Positions 1 through 8,024 of a stretch of DNA of 35,513 nucleotides are shown here, in pieces (within the stretch, counting starts at the first letter, position 1; each line of letters starts with the position of its first letter). The stretch spans positions 1 to 35,513 of the forward strand of contig CAZLXG010000017.1 of assembly GCA_964563585.1 (NCBI GenBank). Reading direction: 5' to 3'. Under the pieces are notes generated by a model that was not told the DNA's origin, searched no databases, and saw only the letters and a list, made by a program, of their open reading frames with translations. Position numbers and translations under genes: made by a program. Source of the stretch: CAZLXG01 sp964563585 (GTDB lineage Bacteria > Bacteroidota > Bacteroidia > Flavobacteriales > Flavobacteriaceae).

Positions 1-95
1 GTACCTTGGTTAAAATAAGTTAGTTTTTACTTGTTTTTAGCCACAGTTCTTTGTTGCCAGTAATTGTTATTCCACAATGTTAATTTCAACTATGG

Positions 96-398
96 TCAGC
101 GTAAGTTTTTAATATAGTTTTTTCTTTTTTCAATATCCTCGTCAAACCCATTATATTCTACGTACATATCACAAAGTTTTATAGCTTCTTGATTTTCTCC
201 AATATCTGTACAATGGTCAATTCCATCTAAAATACTCTGTTTATTTCTGATGTCTAATCTATCCATAACCTTAGTTTCTTGAATGTGATTAGTTTTAGAT
301 AGAGATTTTTTTGCAGAACTAAATATACTTTTAAATATGTAATATCCAATTGCAACTACGAAAGCAGCTGCTCCCATTACTAATGCTTCTCCTGACAT
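96..398 (-). CDS. small single-pass membrane protein, unknown function
   Basis: The product has 100 residues. A hydrophobic segment at about residues 5-25 looks like one N-terminal membrane anchor; the remaining 70 or so residues are charged and helical, which suggests a cytoplasmic tail. No known family is recognised. The gene starts at ATG only 5 bases after the stop of the 315-aa gene upstream on the same strand, so the two are very probably co-transcribed and may work together. The bases from 1 to 95 beyond its stop show no gene that I can support. I am fairly sure it is a real gene because of the tight spacing, but its function is open. Confidence 0.6.
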   Translation of the reverse strand: MSGEALVMGAAAFVVAIGYYIFKSIFSSAKKSLSKTNHIQETKVMDRLDIRNKQSILDGIDHCTDIGENQEAIKLCDMYVEYNGFDEDIEKRKNYIKNLR

Positions 399-403
399 AA
401 TAA

Positions 404-1351
404 TTAAAATGATGTTTGGTTAATAAAATTGTTTATTCGTCTAATCTCCACCTCAATTTTAAAAGATTTTTCTTCAAGATTTTTAATGTCGATTTTGTTT
501 TGTTCTAAAGTATTGTTCGCTTGTTCTATCTTGTTAAGTAACTCAAAATTGTCCGATTTTAATTCCTTTGCTTTATCTAAAAGATTTTGTCTGTTCTGCA
601 CAAATGATTGCTTTCTTTTTAAATTTTCCTCTTTTAAAATTATTCTGCAAGAAGTTATAAAACTAACAGCTAACATTGTGTGTTCCACATTTCCAACAAT
701 AGTATTTTTTACACTTTTTGTATAGTTAAGAATTTTGTTCGAAGCACTCTCAAAATTATCATTTCTAAAAGAGTATGCGATATAACCTAAACCAACTGTC
801 CAGCCAACTGGTCCTGTAATTATTGATAGAACAGAACTCATACTTGTGTAAAAAACAAAAGGCAATGTAATTCCTAAAATACTTGTCAATCCACCAACTA
901 TTGTTGATGCCATAAGGTATAAGCCAAATCCACTAAGGTTTGCAATCGTCAATGTAGAAATTGCTCCAACCGATAGTACTTGACCTTTACTAATTCCATT
1001 TTCGGAAGTGTATTTTTGGATTTCGCTATCAAACTTTGCTTTTTCTTCTGGACTTAAATTCTCAACAAATTTTTTGAATTTATAAAGAAGTATTTTTTCT
1101 TCTTTTTCTTGAACGCTGTCGTTCGCATTTTCAGGTAAATTCTTTTTTCGGATTAGTTTGTCTAATATTTGGCTGTATGTAAGTTTTTTTTGAAGTAATC
1201 CACCTACTGGTAATAAGGCTTTTGAAAGTTCTTTTTCGACATCAATAACACTCAAATCTTTTACGTTGAATAATTTTGAGATAATTTCTAATTCTTCTTT
1301 TTGCAAAAATTTAAGCAGAGAGTCTGGATATTTTATTGATTGGTTTATCAT
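404..1351 (-). CDS. uncharacterised membrane/coiled-coil protein, possibly YaaW (UPF0174)-like
   Basis: The product has 315 residues. The N-terminal 120 or so residues are soluble, helical and Lys/Glu-rich. A hydrophobic, Gly/Ser-rich stretch at about 125-195 could form two or three membrane segments, and a Lys/Glu/Asn-rich C-terminal helix (about 240-310) has coiled-coil character. The order of a helical domain followed by a Gly-rich hydrophobic region loosely recalls the UPF0174/YaaW family; this is a weak impression from memory and not a firm assignment. It is the first gene of a two-gene unit with the 100-aa membrane protein. A dispersed repeat lies directly upstream at 1403-1440, in the gap to the EEP-hydrolase gene. 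Confidence 0.6.
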   Translation of the reverse strand: MINQSIKYPDSLLKFLQKEELEIISKLFNVKDLSVIDVEKELSKALLPVGGLLQKKLTYSQILDKLIRKKNLPENANDSVQEKEEKILLYKFKKFVENLSPEEKAKFDSEIQKYTSENGISKGQVLSVGAISTLTIANLSGFGLYLMASTIVGGLTSILGITLPFVFYTSMSSVLSIITGPVGWTVGLGYIAYSFRNDNFESASNKILNYTKSVKNTIVGNVEHTMLAVSFITSCRIILKEENLKRKQSFVQNRQNLLDKAKELKSDNFELLNKIEQANNTLEQNKIDIKNLEEKSFKIEVEIRRINNFINQTSF

Positions 1352-1402
1352 TCGTATTAGTTCGGTTCAATGATTTTTCTCAATTACTAGCAACTTATTA
1401 AA

Positions 1403-1440
1403 AAACAGATTACTACAGTCGTACCTCCTTCGCAATGATG
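1403..1440 (+). repeat. dispersed repeat, family A, copy 1
   Basis: The segment carries the core CCTCCTTCGCAATGA shared with 6601-6622, preceded by a diverged AACAGATTACT arm also seen in part at 20455 and 23640. It lies between two minus-strand genes. It looks like half of a longer inverted-repeat element of the kind scattered in flavobacterial genomes. Confidence 0.55.
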
Positions 1441-1443
1441 TAG

Positions 1444-2466
1444 CTATTTTAAACTCAGATTAGTCATAATAGGATAATGATCGGAAAAATGGTCGTTATA
1501 GGCTTTAAATTCGTCAACTGAAAAAGCTTCATCAACTAGAATAAAATCAATTCTTACAGGGAAAAATTTAAAATCGTAAGTACGTCCAAAACCATTTCCA
1601 GCTTCTTTAAATGTATCAACTAAATCACCTTTAATTTCTCTATATACATACGAAAATGCCGTGTTATTAAAATCGCCACAAACTATCATTTTGTAGTTAC
1701 ACTGTTTTTTATGCATTAAGAATAATTCAGTTTGAAACTGTTGCATTTTAAAAGTTGTTCCTATTCTTTTAAAAAGACGCTCAGAATCTTCCTTTTGCAG
1801 GCTCTCAACATTAGTGTCAATTCGCATTGATTCTAAATGAATATTATAAATTCTAATGGTATCATTCCCTTTTACAACATCTGCAAAAATCGCATTATTT
1901 GATGTACTCGGAAATTCAATAGAGCCAGAATTAATTATAGGATATTGCGAAAAAATTGCTTGTCCGTATTTAGTTTTTTTTCCAGAAAGCTTTTCAAGCT
2001 TATATTTAAAAAAAGATAAATCAATGTTTTTATGTGGATGATACTCTTGTACACTTAAAACATCTGGTGCTTCAGTTTTTACAAAATTTACCATTTGAGT
2101 TTCAATATTTTTTTCAGGTATCCAATTATATAAATTAAATAACCTAACATTATAATTCATGACTTTTAAATCATTCGTGTTTTCATCACTATTTGTTGAT
2201 GAAAATTTATATAACGACCCAAAAGAAAAGTAACCGACTAAAAGCACAACAAGAGATAACATAAGTTGCTTTTTAAGCTTAAACAACCAGTATAACAAGA
2301 ACAGTGCGTTACATAACATTAATAAAGGAACTCCCAAACTTAATACAGAAAGTACAGAAAATGTTTTTGGTGGCGCAAATGGTAAAATATAAGAAAGAAG
2401 AAGAATTACAGCTACAAGTGCATTGAAAAAGTAAATGATTTTATTTATAAAACTTAATTTTTTCAT
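1444..2466 (-). CDS. endonuclease/exonuclease/phosphatase (EEP) family protein, membrane-anchored
   Basis: The product has 340 residues. Three hydrophobic segments fill about residues 10-85, followed by an EEP (DNase I-like) catalytic domain. Family motifs visible in order are MNYNVRLFN, the metal-binding Glu in SVQEYHP, the catalytic CGDFNN and RIDFILV, and the terminal DHFSDHYPI containing the active-site Asp-His pair. The domain should face the periplasm or outer leaflet if the three anchors are real. The substrate cannot be read from sequence: the family includes nucleases, phosphodiesterases and sphingomyelinases. It lies 23 bases downstream of the second rhomboid gene and is the last gene of the mutL-rhomboid-rhomboid group. 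Confidence 0.88.
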   Translation of the reverse strand: MKKLSFINKIIYFFNALVAVILLLSYILPFAPPKTFSVLSVLSLGVPLLMLCNALFLLYWLFKLKKQLMLSLVVLLVGYFSFGSLYKFSSTNSDENTNDLKVMNYNVRLFNLYNWIPEKNIETQMVNFVKTEAPDVLSVQEYHPHKNIDLSFFKYKLEKLSGKKTKYGQAIFSQYPIINSGSIEFPSTSNNAIFADVVKGNDTIRIYNIHLESMRIDTNVESLQKEDSERLFKRIGTTFKMQQFQTELFLMHKKQCNYKMIVCGDFNNTAFSYVYREIKGDLVDTFKEAGNGFGRTYDFKFFPVRIDFILVDEAFSVDEFKAYNDHFSDHYPIMTNLSLK

Positions 2467-2489
2467 TTTATGCTAATATCTTCAATCAA

Positions 2490-3329
2490 TCATTTTCCTG
2501 CTTTAAACAGGAACTCTTTTTCTTCAGCAGTTAAACTATCGTAACCACTTTTACTTATTTTATCTAAAATGATATCAATTTTCTTCTGATTATTAAACTG
2601 ATTAAAATCGCCTTTAGTATAACCACCCATTTTAGATTTACTTTTATGAACTGTTTTTAAAGGTGATTTTTTTGAGAACTTAAACATACTAACAATAACA
2701 TCCATAAATTTTTCAAAACCTTTGCCTATATCTTGTCCTTTTAATAATTGTTTGGCATAAAAATAGCCTAATAAAGCACCACCAAGATGTGCTAAATTAC
2801 CGCCAGTATTAAGTCCGAAAAGTCCAAAAACATCTAAAACCACAATAATAGCACCAACATACCAAAGTTTTAAATTAAAAGTAAAAAAACGTAATGGCTG
2901 ATTAGGCATATAAGCACAAAGAAAAATCAACAAAGCTCTAATTGCCGCAGAAGCACCAACTAATCTAGAATTAGTACCAAATATATTTGGAAACAATGTA
3001 TAACATAACATAAATAATAAACCGCCAGAAATAGCTCCTAAAAAGTATATATTTAATGCCTTTTTTGCGCTAAACATATTTATAAACATACGCCCAATAA
3101 AATACAGCATAAGCATATTAAAAAACAAGTGTGAGAAATTACTGTGCAAAAATGCATAGGTAATAATAGACCAAGGTTTTAAGATAGCATCAGTAAAATC
3201 ACTTGGTAATTCAAACCAATTAAATTGAAGTAATAAACCTAAAATATAAACAACTATATTTACAACTATTACTTTCTCTAAAACATTAAGTCTTTTTAAC
3301 TTATCTCTTATATCATCAGTTAAACTCAT
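2490..3329 (-). CDS. rhomboid family intramembrane serine protease, second of a tandem pair
   Basis: The product has 279 residues and about six membrane segments. The HSNFSHLFFNM loop, the catalytic Ser in GASAAIRAL and the catalytic His in AHLGGALLGY are all present, so the Ser-His dyad is intact. A soluble C-terminal tail of about 80 residues ends in a small helical motif (LDKISKSGYDSLTAEEKEFL) often appended to Bacteroidota rhomboids. I start it at the ATG at 3329 (MSLTDD): that ATG overlaps the TAA of the upstream rhomboid by one base (TAATG), which implies translational coupling. The frame runs three codons further to a TTG at 3338, which is a less likely start. The substrate is unknown. 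Confidence 0.9.
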   Translation of the reverse strand: MSLTDDIRDKLKRLNVLEKVIVVNIVVYILGLLLQFNWFELPSDFTDAILKPWSIITYAFLHSNFSHLFFNMLMLYFIGRMFINMFSAKKALNIYFLGAISGGLLFMLCYTLFPNIFGTNSRLVGASAAIRALLIFLCAYMPNQPLRFFTFNLKLWYVGAIIVVLDVFGLFGLNTGGNLAHLGGALLGYFYAKQLLKGQDIGKGFEKFMDVIVSMFKFSKKSPLKTVHKSKSKMGGYTKGDFNQFNNQKKIDIILDKISKSGYDSLTAEEKEFLFKAGK

Positions 3330-4057
3330 TAATTCCAACGGTTTTTATTAAACTGATTTTTTTTCCAATACCACATAATTATAAAACCTGTTAATGCGCC
3401 TCCAACGTGAGCCATATACGCAGTATTACTTGGGCTAAAAAAGGATTGTCCAGAAATACCAGAAATTAAGTCTAGAATAATTATTCCAGGAATAAAATAT
3501 TTTGCTTTTATAGGTACGGGTAAAAAAATCATCATCAATTTTGCATCAGGATTCATCATACCAAATGCTACCATAACCCCCATAATACAACCAGATGCTC
3601 CTACCATAGAAGCATAATAAATTTCATTAAACTCTTGCCCAATGTCCGTAAAAACTTTGCCGTCTTTAAAAATTTCAATTATTTCTTGAGGACTTACACC
3701 AAGGCTTAGAGCTTGAGATTCCATAGGTAAGTATTTAAAATAATAGAATCCAACTTGAAGTGCAACTGCTCCCAAACCTGCCGATATGTACAAAAACAAA
3801 AACTTTTTACTTCCTAAATATTGTTCAACTGGCGAACCAAACATCCAAAGCGCAAACATATTAAATAAAATATGTGTTGGTCCACCATGCATAAACATAT
3901 GTGTAATTATTTGCCAAGGTTGAAATGCTTCATTTTTCGGAAAATACATTGCAAACCATTCATAAAACAATTTTCCATCTCCAATGGTTAATGTACCGAC
4001 AAACATAATCACATTAATGATTATTAAATGCTTAACGGTATCTGAAATTTTCATCAT
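3329..4057 (-). CDS. rhomboid family intramembrane serine protease, first of a tandem pair
   Basis: The product has 242 residues. It shows the rhomboid loop MHGGPTHILFNMFALW, the nucleophile in GASGCIMGV and the catalytic His in AHVGGALTGF, all embedded in about six membrane segments. Between the third and fourth predicted helices there is a soluble insert of roughly 40 residues (around YLPMESQ to FNEIYY) that its downstream neighbour lacks. The start is ATGATG, 3 bases after the stop of mutL, so it belongs to the same transcript. The pair shares only the family motifs and is not a recent duplication. Rhomboids cleave membrane proteins within the bilayer; the target here cannot be inferred. 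Confidence 0.92.
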   Translation of the reverse strand: MMKISDTVKHLIIINVIMFVGTLTIGDGKLFYEWFAMYFPKNEAFQPWQIITHMFMHGGPTHILFNMFALWMFGSPVEQYLGSKKFLFLYISAGLGAVALQVGFYYFKYLPMESQALSLGVSPQEIIEIFKDGKVFTDIGQEFNEIYYASMVGASGCIMGVMVAFGMMNPDAKLMMIFLPVPIKAKYFIPGIIILDLISGISGQSFFSPSNTAYMAHVGGALTGFIIMWYWKKNQFNKNRWN

Positions 4058-4060
4058 ATT

Positions 4061-5905
4061 CTAAATAAATTTTTTATCTAACTCATCAACACTCATAGTA
4101 ACAAATGTTATTCTATTAGTAGGCGACACATTAGGTTCTTTACATGCAAATAATCTATTTACCAAATGCTCTTGTTCATCTTTTTTTAATTTTTGTCCTG
4201 TTTTAATAGCTAGACTTTTTGCCATAGATTTTGCTAATAAATCTGTTGCGCTAAAATGACTATCTGGCACTTCATTTTCTACATCGCTAATAAGCTGTTC
4301 CAAAATAATTGATACTTCACTTTCTGGAACAATTACTGGAACGCCTGTAATTTCTACCGATTCTTTATTAACGTTTGAAAATATAAATCCTGTATGCTCT
4401 AAATCGGTTTTTAATTGATTTATGATTTCTATTTCTTGTGCTGAAAAATGAAGCTGTAACGGAAACAATAATTGCTGACTTGTAGCTTCTTTTATGGTCA
4501 TATTTTTAAGAAGCTCTTCATACAAAATACGTTGATGAGCACGATTTTGGTCCATTACCAACATACCCGATTTTATCGTACTTACAATATATTTATTATG
4601 AAGCTGATAAGTTGTATGTTTCTGCTCTATTTCATTATCATCATCAAACATTGATGATGTAGACTCTTCGCTCTCAAAATGAACTTCACTAAAATCGTGT
4701 TGCGTTTTTGTGCCTTTCGACTCTAAACCAACATACAAGTTTTCCCAACTTGCAACTGGTTCTTTTTTATAAGCCACTGCTTTTAAATGCGATTGTTTTT
4801 CCTCTTGAAACGGGTTAAAACTTCTATCTACATGTATTGCTGGCGCACTTGTTTTATTGTAATTATAAGGTGTATCTAAATTAGCATCGCGCTCAAAATC
4901 CATTACTGGTGCAATATTAAATTGCCCTAAACTATGTTTTACTGCCGACCGTAATAAAGCATACAACGTATGTTCGTCATCAAACTTTATTTCTGTTTTT
5001 GTTGGATGAATATTTATATCTATACTTTGTGGATTTACCGTTAAGTTTAAAAAATAACTTGCATGTGTTCCGCTTTTCAATAATCCATCAAATGCAGAAG
5101 CTATAGCATGATTCAAATAAGCACTTTTTATAAAACGATTATTTACAAAAAAATATTGTTCGCCTCTAGTTTTTTTAGCATATTCTGGTTTTCCAACAAA
5201 TCCCGAAATTTTAAGCACTTCTGTTTCTTCTTCAACAGGAACTAATTTTTCATTCGTTTTATTACCAAAAATATTTACAATACGCTGTCTGTAATTACTA
5301 ACTGGCAAATTAAAAGTTTCACTTCCATTATTATACATCGCAAAACTAATATTGGGATGCGCCAATGAAACACGATGAAACTCATCAATAATATGGCGTA
5401 ATTCTACAGTATCCGACTTTAAAAAATTACGTCTAGCAGGAATATTAAAAAATAAATTCTTTATAGAAACAGATGTGCCTTTAGGGGTTACTACAACATC
5501 TTGAGACACAATTTTACTACCTTCAATTATAATAGTATTACCAACATCATCGTGTTCTTGTTTCGTTTTTAACTCTACATGAGCTATAGCAGCAATACTC
5601 GCTAGAGCTTCACCACGAAAACCTTTTGTATTGAGTTGAAATAAATCATCGGCAGAACGAATTTTAGAAGTGGCATGACGCTCGAAACTTAATCGTGCAT
5701 CGGTTGTACTCATACCTTTACCATCGTCAATAACTTGAACTAGTGTTTTTCCTGCATTTTTTATAATCAATTTAATGATTGTGGCATCTGCATCAATAGC
5801 ATTTTCCAACAACTCTTTAACCACAGAAGCTGGTCGTTGTACAACTTCTCCAGCGGCAATTTGATTTGCTACATGGTCTGGTAAAAGTTGAATAATGTCT
5901 GCCAT
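4061..5905 (-). CDS. mutL: DNA mismatch repair protein MutL
   Basis: The product has 614 residues. The GHKL ATPase is complete: the ELLENAIDADA helix (31-41), DDGKGM (60-65), RHATSKI (76-82) and GFRGEALASI (95-104). MutL couples MutS mismatch recognition to strand incision. The C-terminal dimerisation domain is present, but the position of the endonuclease motif DQHA(x)2E(x)4E reads DQNRAHQRILYE near residue 450, and the terminal CPHGRP-type zinc motif is replaced by NVSPTNRI. The metal site therefore appears lost, as in E. coli MutL. The gene lies 3 bases after a small membrane-protein gene and 3 bases before the first rhomboid, in one dense minus-strand unit. Confidence 0.97.
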   Translation of the reverse strand: MADIIQLLPDHVANQIAAGEVVQRPASVVKELLENAIDADATIIKLIIKNAGKTLVQVIDDGKGMSTTDARLSFERHATSKIRSADDLFQLNTKGFRGEALASIAAIAHVELKTKQEHDDVGNTIIIEGSKIVSQDVVVTPKGTSVSIKNLFFNIPARRNFLKSDTVELRHIIDEFHRVSLAHPNISFAMYNNGSETFNLPVSNYRQRIVNIFGNKTNEKLVPVEEETEVLKISGFVGKPEYAKKTRGEQYFFVNNRFIKSAYLNHAIASAFDGLLKSGTHASYFLNLTVNPQSIDINIHPTKTEIKFDDEHTLYALLRSAVKHSLGQFNIAPVMDFERDANLDTPYNYNKTSAPAIHVDRSFNPFQEEKQSHLKAVAYKKEPVASWENLYVGLESKGTKTQHDFSEVHFESEESTSSMFDDDNEIEQKHTTYQLHNKYIVSTIKSGMLVMDQNRAHQRILYEELLKNMTIKEATSQQLLFPLQLHFSAQEIEIINQLKTDLEHTGFIFSNVNKESVEITGVPVIVPESEVSIILEQLISDVENEVPDSHFSATDLLAKSMAKSLAIKTGQKLKKDEQEHLVNRLFACKEPNVSPTNRITFVTMSVDELDKKFI

Positions 5906-5908
5906 ATA

Positions 5909-6196
5909 TTATTTAGAAAAGAAAATAGATAAATCGAAATCGATAATATAAAGGAATACTAAGATAAGAATACCAACAATAATTATAATGCGTTTTCTTG
6001 CTTCTTTATTTGGGTTATTTTTTAAATCATCAAAAGCATTATTTACTTTAGATTTTAATCCAGAATTATTACCAATTGTAGACCTGTATTCGTCAAACTT
6101 ATGTTTAATTTCAAAAGGGTTCCCTTCTCCTTTATCATCATAATGACGAGGTGTGTAGCTAAATTTTTTATTTTGACGTCCTTTTAAAATTCCCAT
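5909..6196 (-). CDS. small C-terminally anchored membrane protein (often labelled riboflavin synthase subunit beta)
   Basis: The product has 95 residues: a basic N-terminus (KGRQNKKFSYTPRHYDDK), a polar helix, and one C-terminal membrane segment at about 70-90. Homologues next to ribH are often named riboflavin synthase subunit beta in databases; nothing in the protein resembles ribH, and I treat that name as a propagated error. It starts with ATG and stops 3 bases before mutL. The neighbouring gene at 6215 encodes a shorter relative with the same K-x-F-x-Y-x-P-R signature, so the two look like an old tandem duplication. The function is unknown. Confidence 0.78.
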   Translation of the reverse strand: MGILKGRQNKKFSYTPRHYDDKGEGNPFEIKHKFDEYRSTIGNNSGLKSKVNNAFDDLKNNPNKEARKRIIIIVGILILVFLYIIDFDLSIFFSK

Positions 6197-6214
6197 AATT
6201 TCTAAGTTTTTAAG

Positions 6215-6445
6215 TTATCTGAATTTAGAATCCAACATATACATACCTAACAATAATAATACCAAGATTATTATTAAAGTTCGTATTGATTTACTAAAAC
6301 CTACTTTACGTTTTCTACCTCGTTCACGTTGCCACTTCGAAATAAAATCTTTTGTATCTGACTCATTTTCAACAGTATTCTTCTTACCATCTTGAGAAAA
6401 TCGAGGGTTATAATTAAAGGTTTTATTTTTGCGTTGCTTTAACAA
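6215..6445 (-). CDS. small C-terminally anchored membrane protein, paralogue of the 95-aa neighbour
   Basis: The product has about 76 residues, with the signature LKQRKNKTFNYNPRF at the N-terminus, matching ILKGRQNKKFSYTPRHY of the next gene, and one membrane segment near the C-terminus. There is no ATG in frame. The frame stays open to a TTG at 6469, but that codon sits inside a -7 promoter box (6467-6474), so I chose the TTG at 6445, which also matches the start of the paralogue. An out-of-frame ATG two codons upstream leads only to a nine-residue peptide. Either the gene uses TTG or its start has been damaged by a small frameshift. Confidence 0.55.
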   Translation of the reverse strand: MLKQRKNKTFNYNPRFSQDGKKNTVENESDTKDFISKWQRERGRKRKVGFSKSIRTLIIILVLLLLGMYMLDSKFR

Positions 6446-6466
6446 AGTACATGAATGCTTATCTTT

Positions 6467-6474
6467 CAAAAATA
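6467..6474 (-). promoter_or_regulatory. -7 box for the small-membrane-protein/mutL unit
   Basis: On the minus strand the bases read TATTTTTG, a perfect match to the Bacteroidota -7 consensus TAnnTTTG. No clear -33 TTG is seen 19 bases upstream. It fits transcription of the 6215 gene, its paralogue and mutL. Confidence 0.4.
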
Positions 6475-6564
6475 CTTAAAAATAGGCAGAAATTAGGGGT
6501 AGAACAGCCAAAAATTATTAACAAAAAGCTTTACGCCACAGCGAGTTTTGTTTTTTAAAAAATT

Positions 6565-6622
6565 GAGGTAGTCTCTTTATCGATAGGCAGGTTTCCAAAG
6601 ACGTTCCTCCTTCGCAATGACA
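6565..6622 (+). repeat. dispersed repeat, family A, copy 2
   Basis: The right end, ACGTTCCTCCTTCGCAATGAC, matches the core of the copy at 1403-1440 and is better preserved. It lies just after the stop of ribH, between that gene and the small-membrane-protein operon. The left part (GAGGTAGTCTCTTTATCG) is diverged. Confidence 0.6.
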
Positions 6623-6630
6623 ATACAAAC

Positions 6631-7116
6631 TTAAGCGTTTTCGCGTAAACTTGCCATTTTAATGGCAGCAACCGCAGCTTCTGTTCCTTTGTTGCCATGT
6701 TCTCCACCAGAACGGTCTATAGCCTGTTGCATGTTATTATCAGTAAGCACACAGAAAATAACTGGAGTTTCTTGAGTAACATTAAGGTCTTTTATGCCTT
6801 GTGTTACGCCTTCACAAACAAAATCGAAATGTTTGGTTTCGCCTTGTATAACGCTTCCTATAGCAATAACAGCATTAACCATTTGTTCTTGCATTTTCTT
6901 GCTACCATAAATAAGCTCGAAACTTCCAGGAACATCCCAACGGATAATATTATTTGGCAATACTCCATTTTCAATTAAAGTATCGTAAGCCCCTTGAAAC
7001 AAGCCTTCGGTAATTGTATCATTCCACTCTGAAACAACAATCCCAAACCGAAATGTATTCGCGTTTGGGATTGTTGTTTTATCGTAGTTAGATAAATTTT
7101 TATTTACCGTGGCCAT
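6631..7116 (-). CDS. ribH: 6,7-dimethyl-8-ribityllumazine synthase
   Basis: The product has 161 residues, the usual size. RibH condenses 5-amino-6-ribitylamino-uracil with 3,4-dihydroxy-2-butanone 4-phosphate, the penultimate step of riboflavin synthesis, in the cytoplasm. Motifs seen are the substrate loop SEWNDTITEGLFQGA, VPGSFELIYG, the catalytic-His segment GSVIQGETKHFDFV, and the C-terminal DRSGGEHGNKGTEAAVAAIKM. The ATG is separated by one base from the stop of the upstream TPR gene, so the two share a transcript. No FMN riboswitch is visible upstream of the pair. Confidence 0.97.
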   Translation of the reverse strand: MATVNKNLSNYDKTTIPNANTFRFGIVVSEWNDTITEGLFQGAYDTLIENGVLPNNIIRWDVPGSFELIYGSKKMQEQMVNAVIAIGSVIQGETKHFDFVCEGVTQGIKDLNVTQETPVIFCVLTDNNMQQAIDRSGGEHGNKGTEAAVAAIKMASLRENA

Positions 7117-7117
7117 A

Positions 7118-7888
7118 TTATTTATTCGCTAACACTTGGGCTTTTCCTATAAACACGTCAACTGTTGCAGCTTCAGTAGAATTAGAATAATCGTCTTTAA
7201 TTTTCTTAAAGTAAGTTAATGCTTTATCAGCTTTTCCTAAATCTAAAGCAATTGCTCCAGCTTTAAACAAATACATTGGTGTAGTATACTCATTATCACG
7301 CATTTTAGCAGCTTGCTCATAATAATCTAAAGCATCTTCTTGTTGATTTAATTGCACAAATGCATCACCAATATTTCCTTTTGCTAAAGGCGCTAAAATT
7401 TCGTCATCACTTTTAAAATTACTTAAATGCTCAACTGCATTCTTATAATCTTTCAATCTTAAATAAGCAGTTCCGGCATAATAGCTTGCTAAATTCGCAG
7501 AAGGTGTACCGCCATATTCATTAATAATATCCAACATTCCAAACTTTCCTTCACCACCGTTTAAAGCTAAATTATAAAGTGAATCTTTTGCTACACCTGT
7601 TACAGCTTCATCAAAATATTTTTGCGCTTGAAACATATCATTCATTGCAGATGTTTGTTTTGGTTTTGCAATAAACTCTTTATAGCCTAAATACCCCAAA
7701 ACTATTGCAGCCACAAGAGCTATAATAATAAATATATATTTCTGATTCTTTTCAACAAACGCTTCCGTTTTTGATGCAGTTTCATCAAGTGTATTAAAAA
7801 CTTCTGCTGTTGCAGAACCATCTTCAATATTTTGTTCCTTCTCTGCTTTGTTTTTAGGTTTGAAACCTCTTTTATTATAAGTCGCCAT
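7118..7888 (-). CDS. TPR-containing single-pass membrane protein, YfgM-like
   Basis: The product has 256 residues. A polar, Lys-rich N-terminus is followed by one membrane segment at about 51-70 (YIFIIIALVAAIVLGYLGY) and then tetratricopeptide-like helical repeats (for example GNIGDAFVQLNQQEDALDYYEQA). This topology, cytoplasmic head and periplasmic TPR tail, is that of YfgM, a SecYEG-associated protein of E. coli, but the resemblance is architectural and not proof of the same role. It is the first gene of a unit with ribH and is preceded by a good promoter. The recF gene diverges from it 136 bases away. Confidence 0.82.
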   Translation of the reverse strand: MATYNKRGFKPKNKAEKEQNIEDGSATAEVFNTLDETASKTEAFVEKNQKYIFIIIALVAAIVLGYLGYKEFIAKPKQTSAMNDMFQAQKYFDEAVTGVAKDSLYNLALNGGEGKFGMLDIINEYGGTPSANLASYYAGTAYLRLKDYKNAVEHLSNFKSDDEILAPLAKGNIGDAFVQLNQQEDALDYYEQAAKMRDNEYTTPMYLFKAGAIALDLGKADKALTYFKKIKDDYSNSTEAATVDVFIGKAQVLANK

Positions 7889-7911
7889 TATTGTTCTATA
7901 TTATTGCGCCG

Positions 7912-7941
7912 CAAAAATATAATTTTTCTTAAGAACTAAAA
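7912..7941 (-). promoter_or_regulatory. promoter of the TPR-ribH unit
   Basis: On the minus strand there is TATTTTTG (7912-7919), an exact TAnnTTTG -7 box, with a TTT triplet 19 bases upstream in the -33 position. It lies 23 bases before the ATG of the TPR gene. Confidence 0.45.
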
Positions 7942-8024
7942 GGGTATTTATTTGATATTTTTCAATAATTTGCACTTCCTTTTAAAGAATTACAACTTCT
8001 TAACACCTTTTTAGTTACTTTTTT

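Noticed and set aside
1..95. Possible gene end or attachment site at the left edge
   Set aside because: Several short frames end here, but none has support beyond chance and no repeat partner occurs in the window.
429..725. Open frame on the plus strand opposite the 315-aa gene
   Set aside because: It lies wholly inside a better gene, has no recognisable motif and the Phe/Leu/Ser-rich composition expected of an antisense shadow.
6196..6215. Riboflavin synthase subunit beta as a name for the small membrane proteins
   Set aside because: The real lumazine synthase is at 6631-7116, and the small proteins show a membrane anchor and no enzyme motifs.
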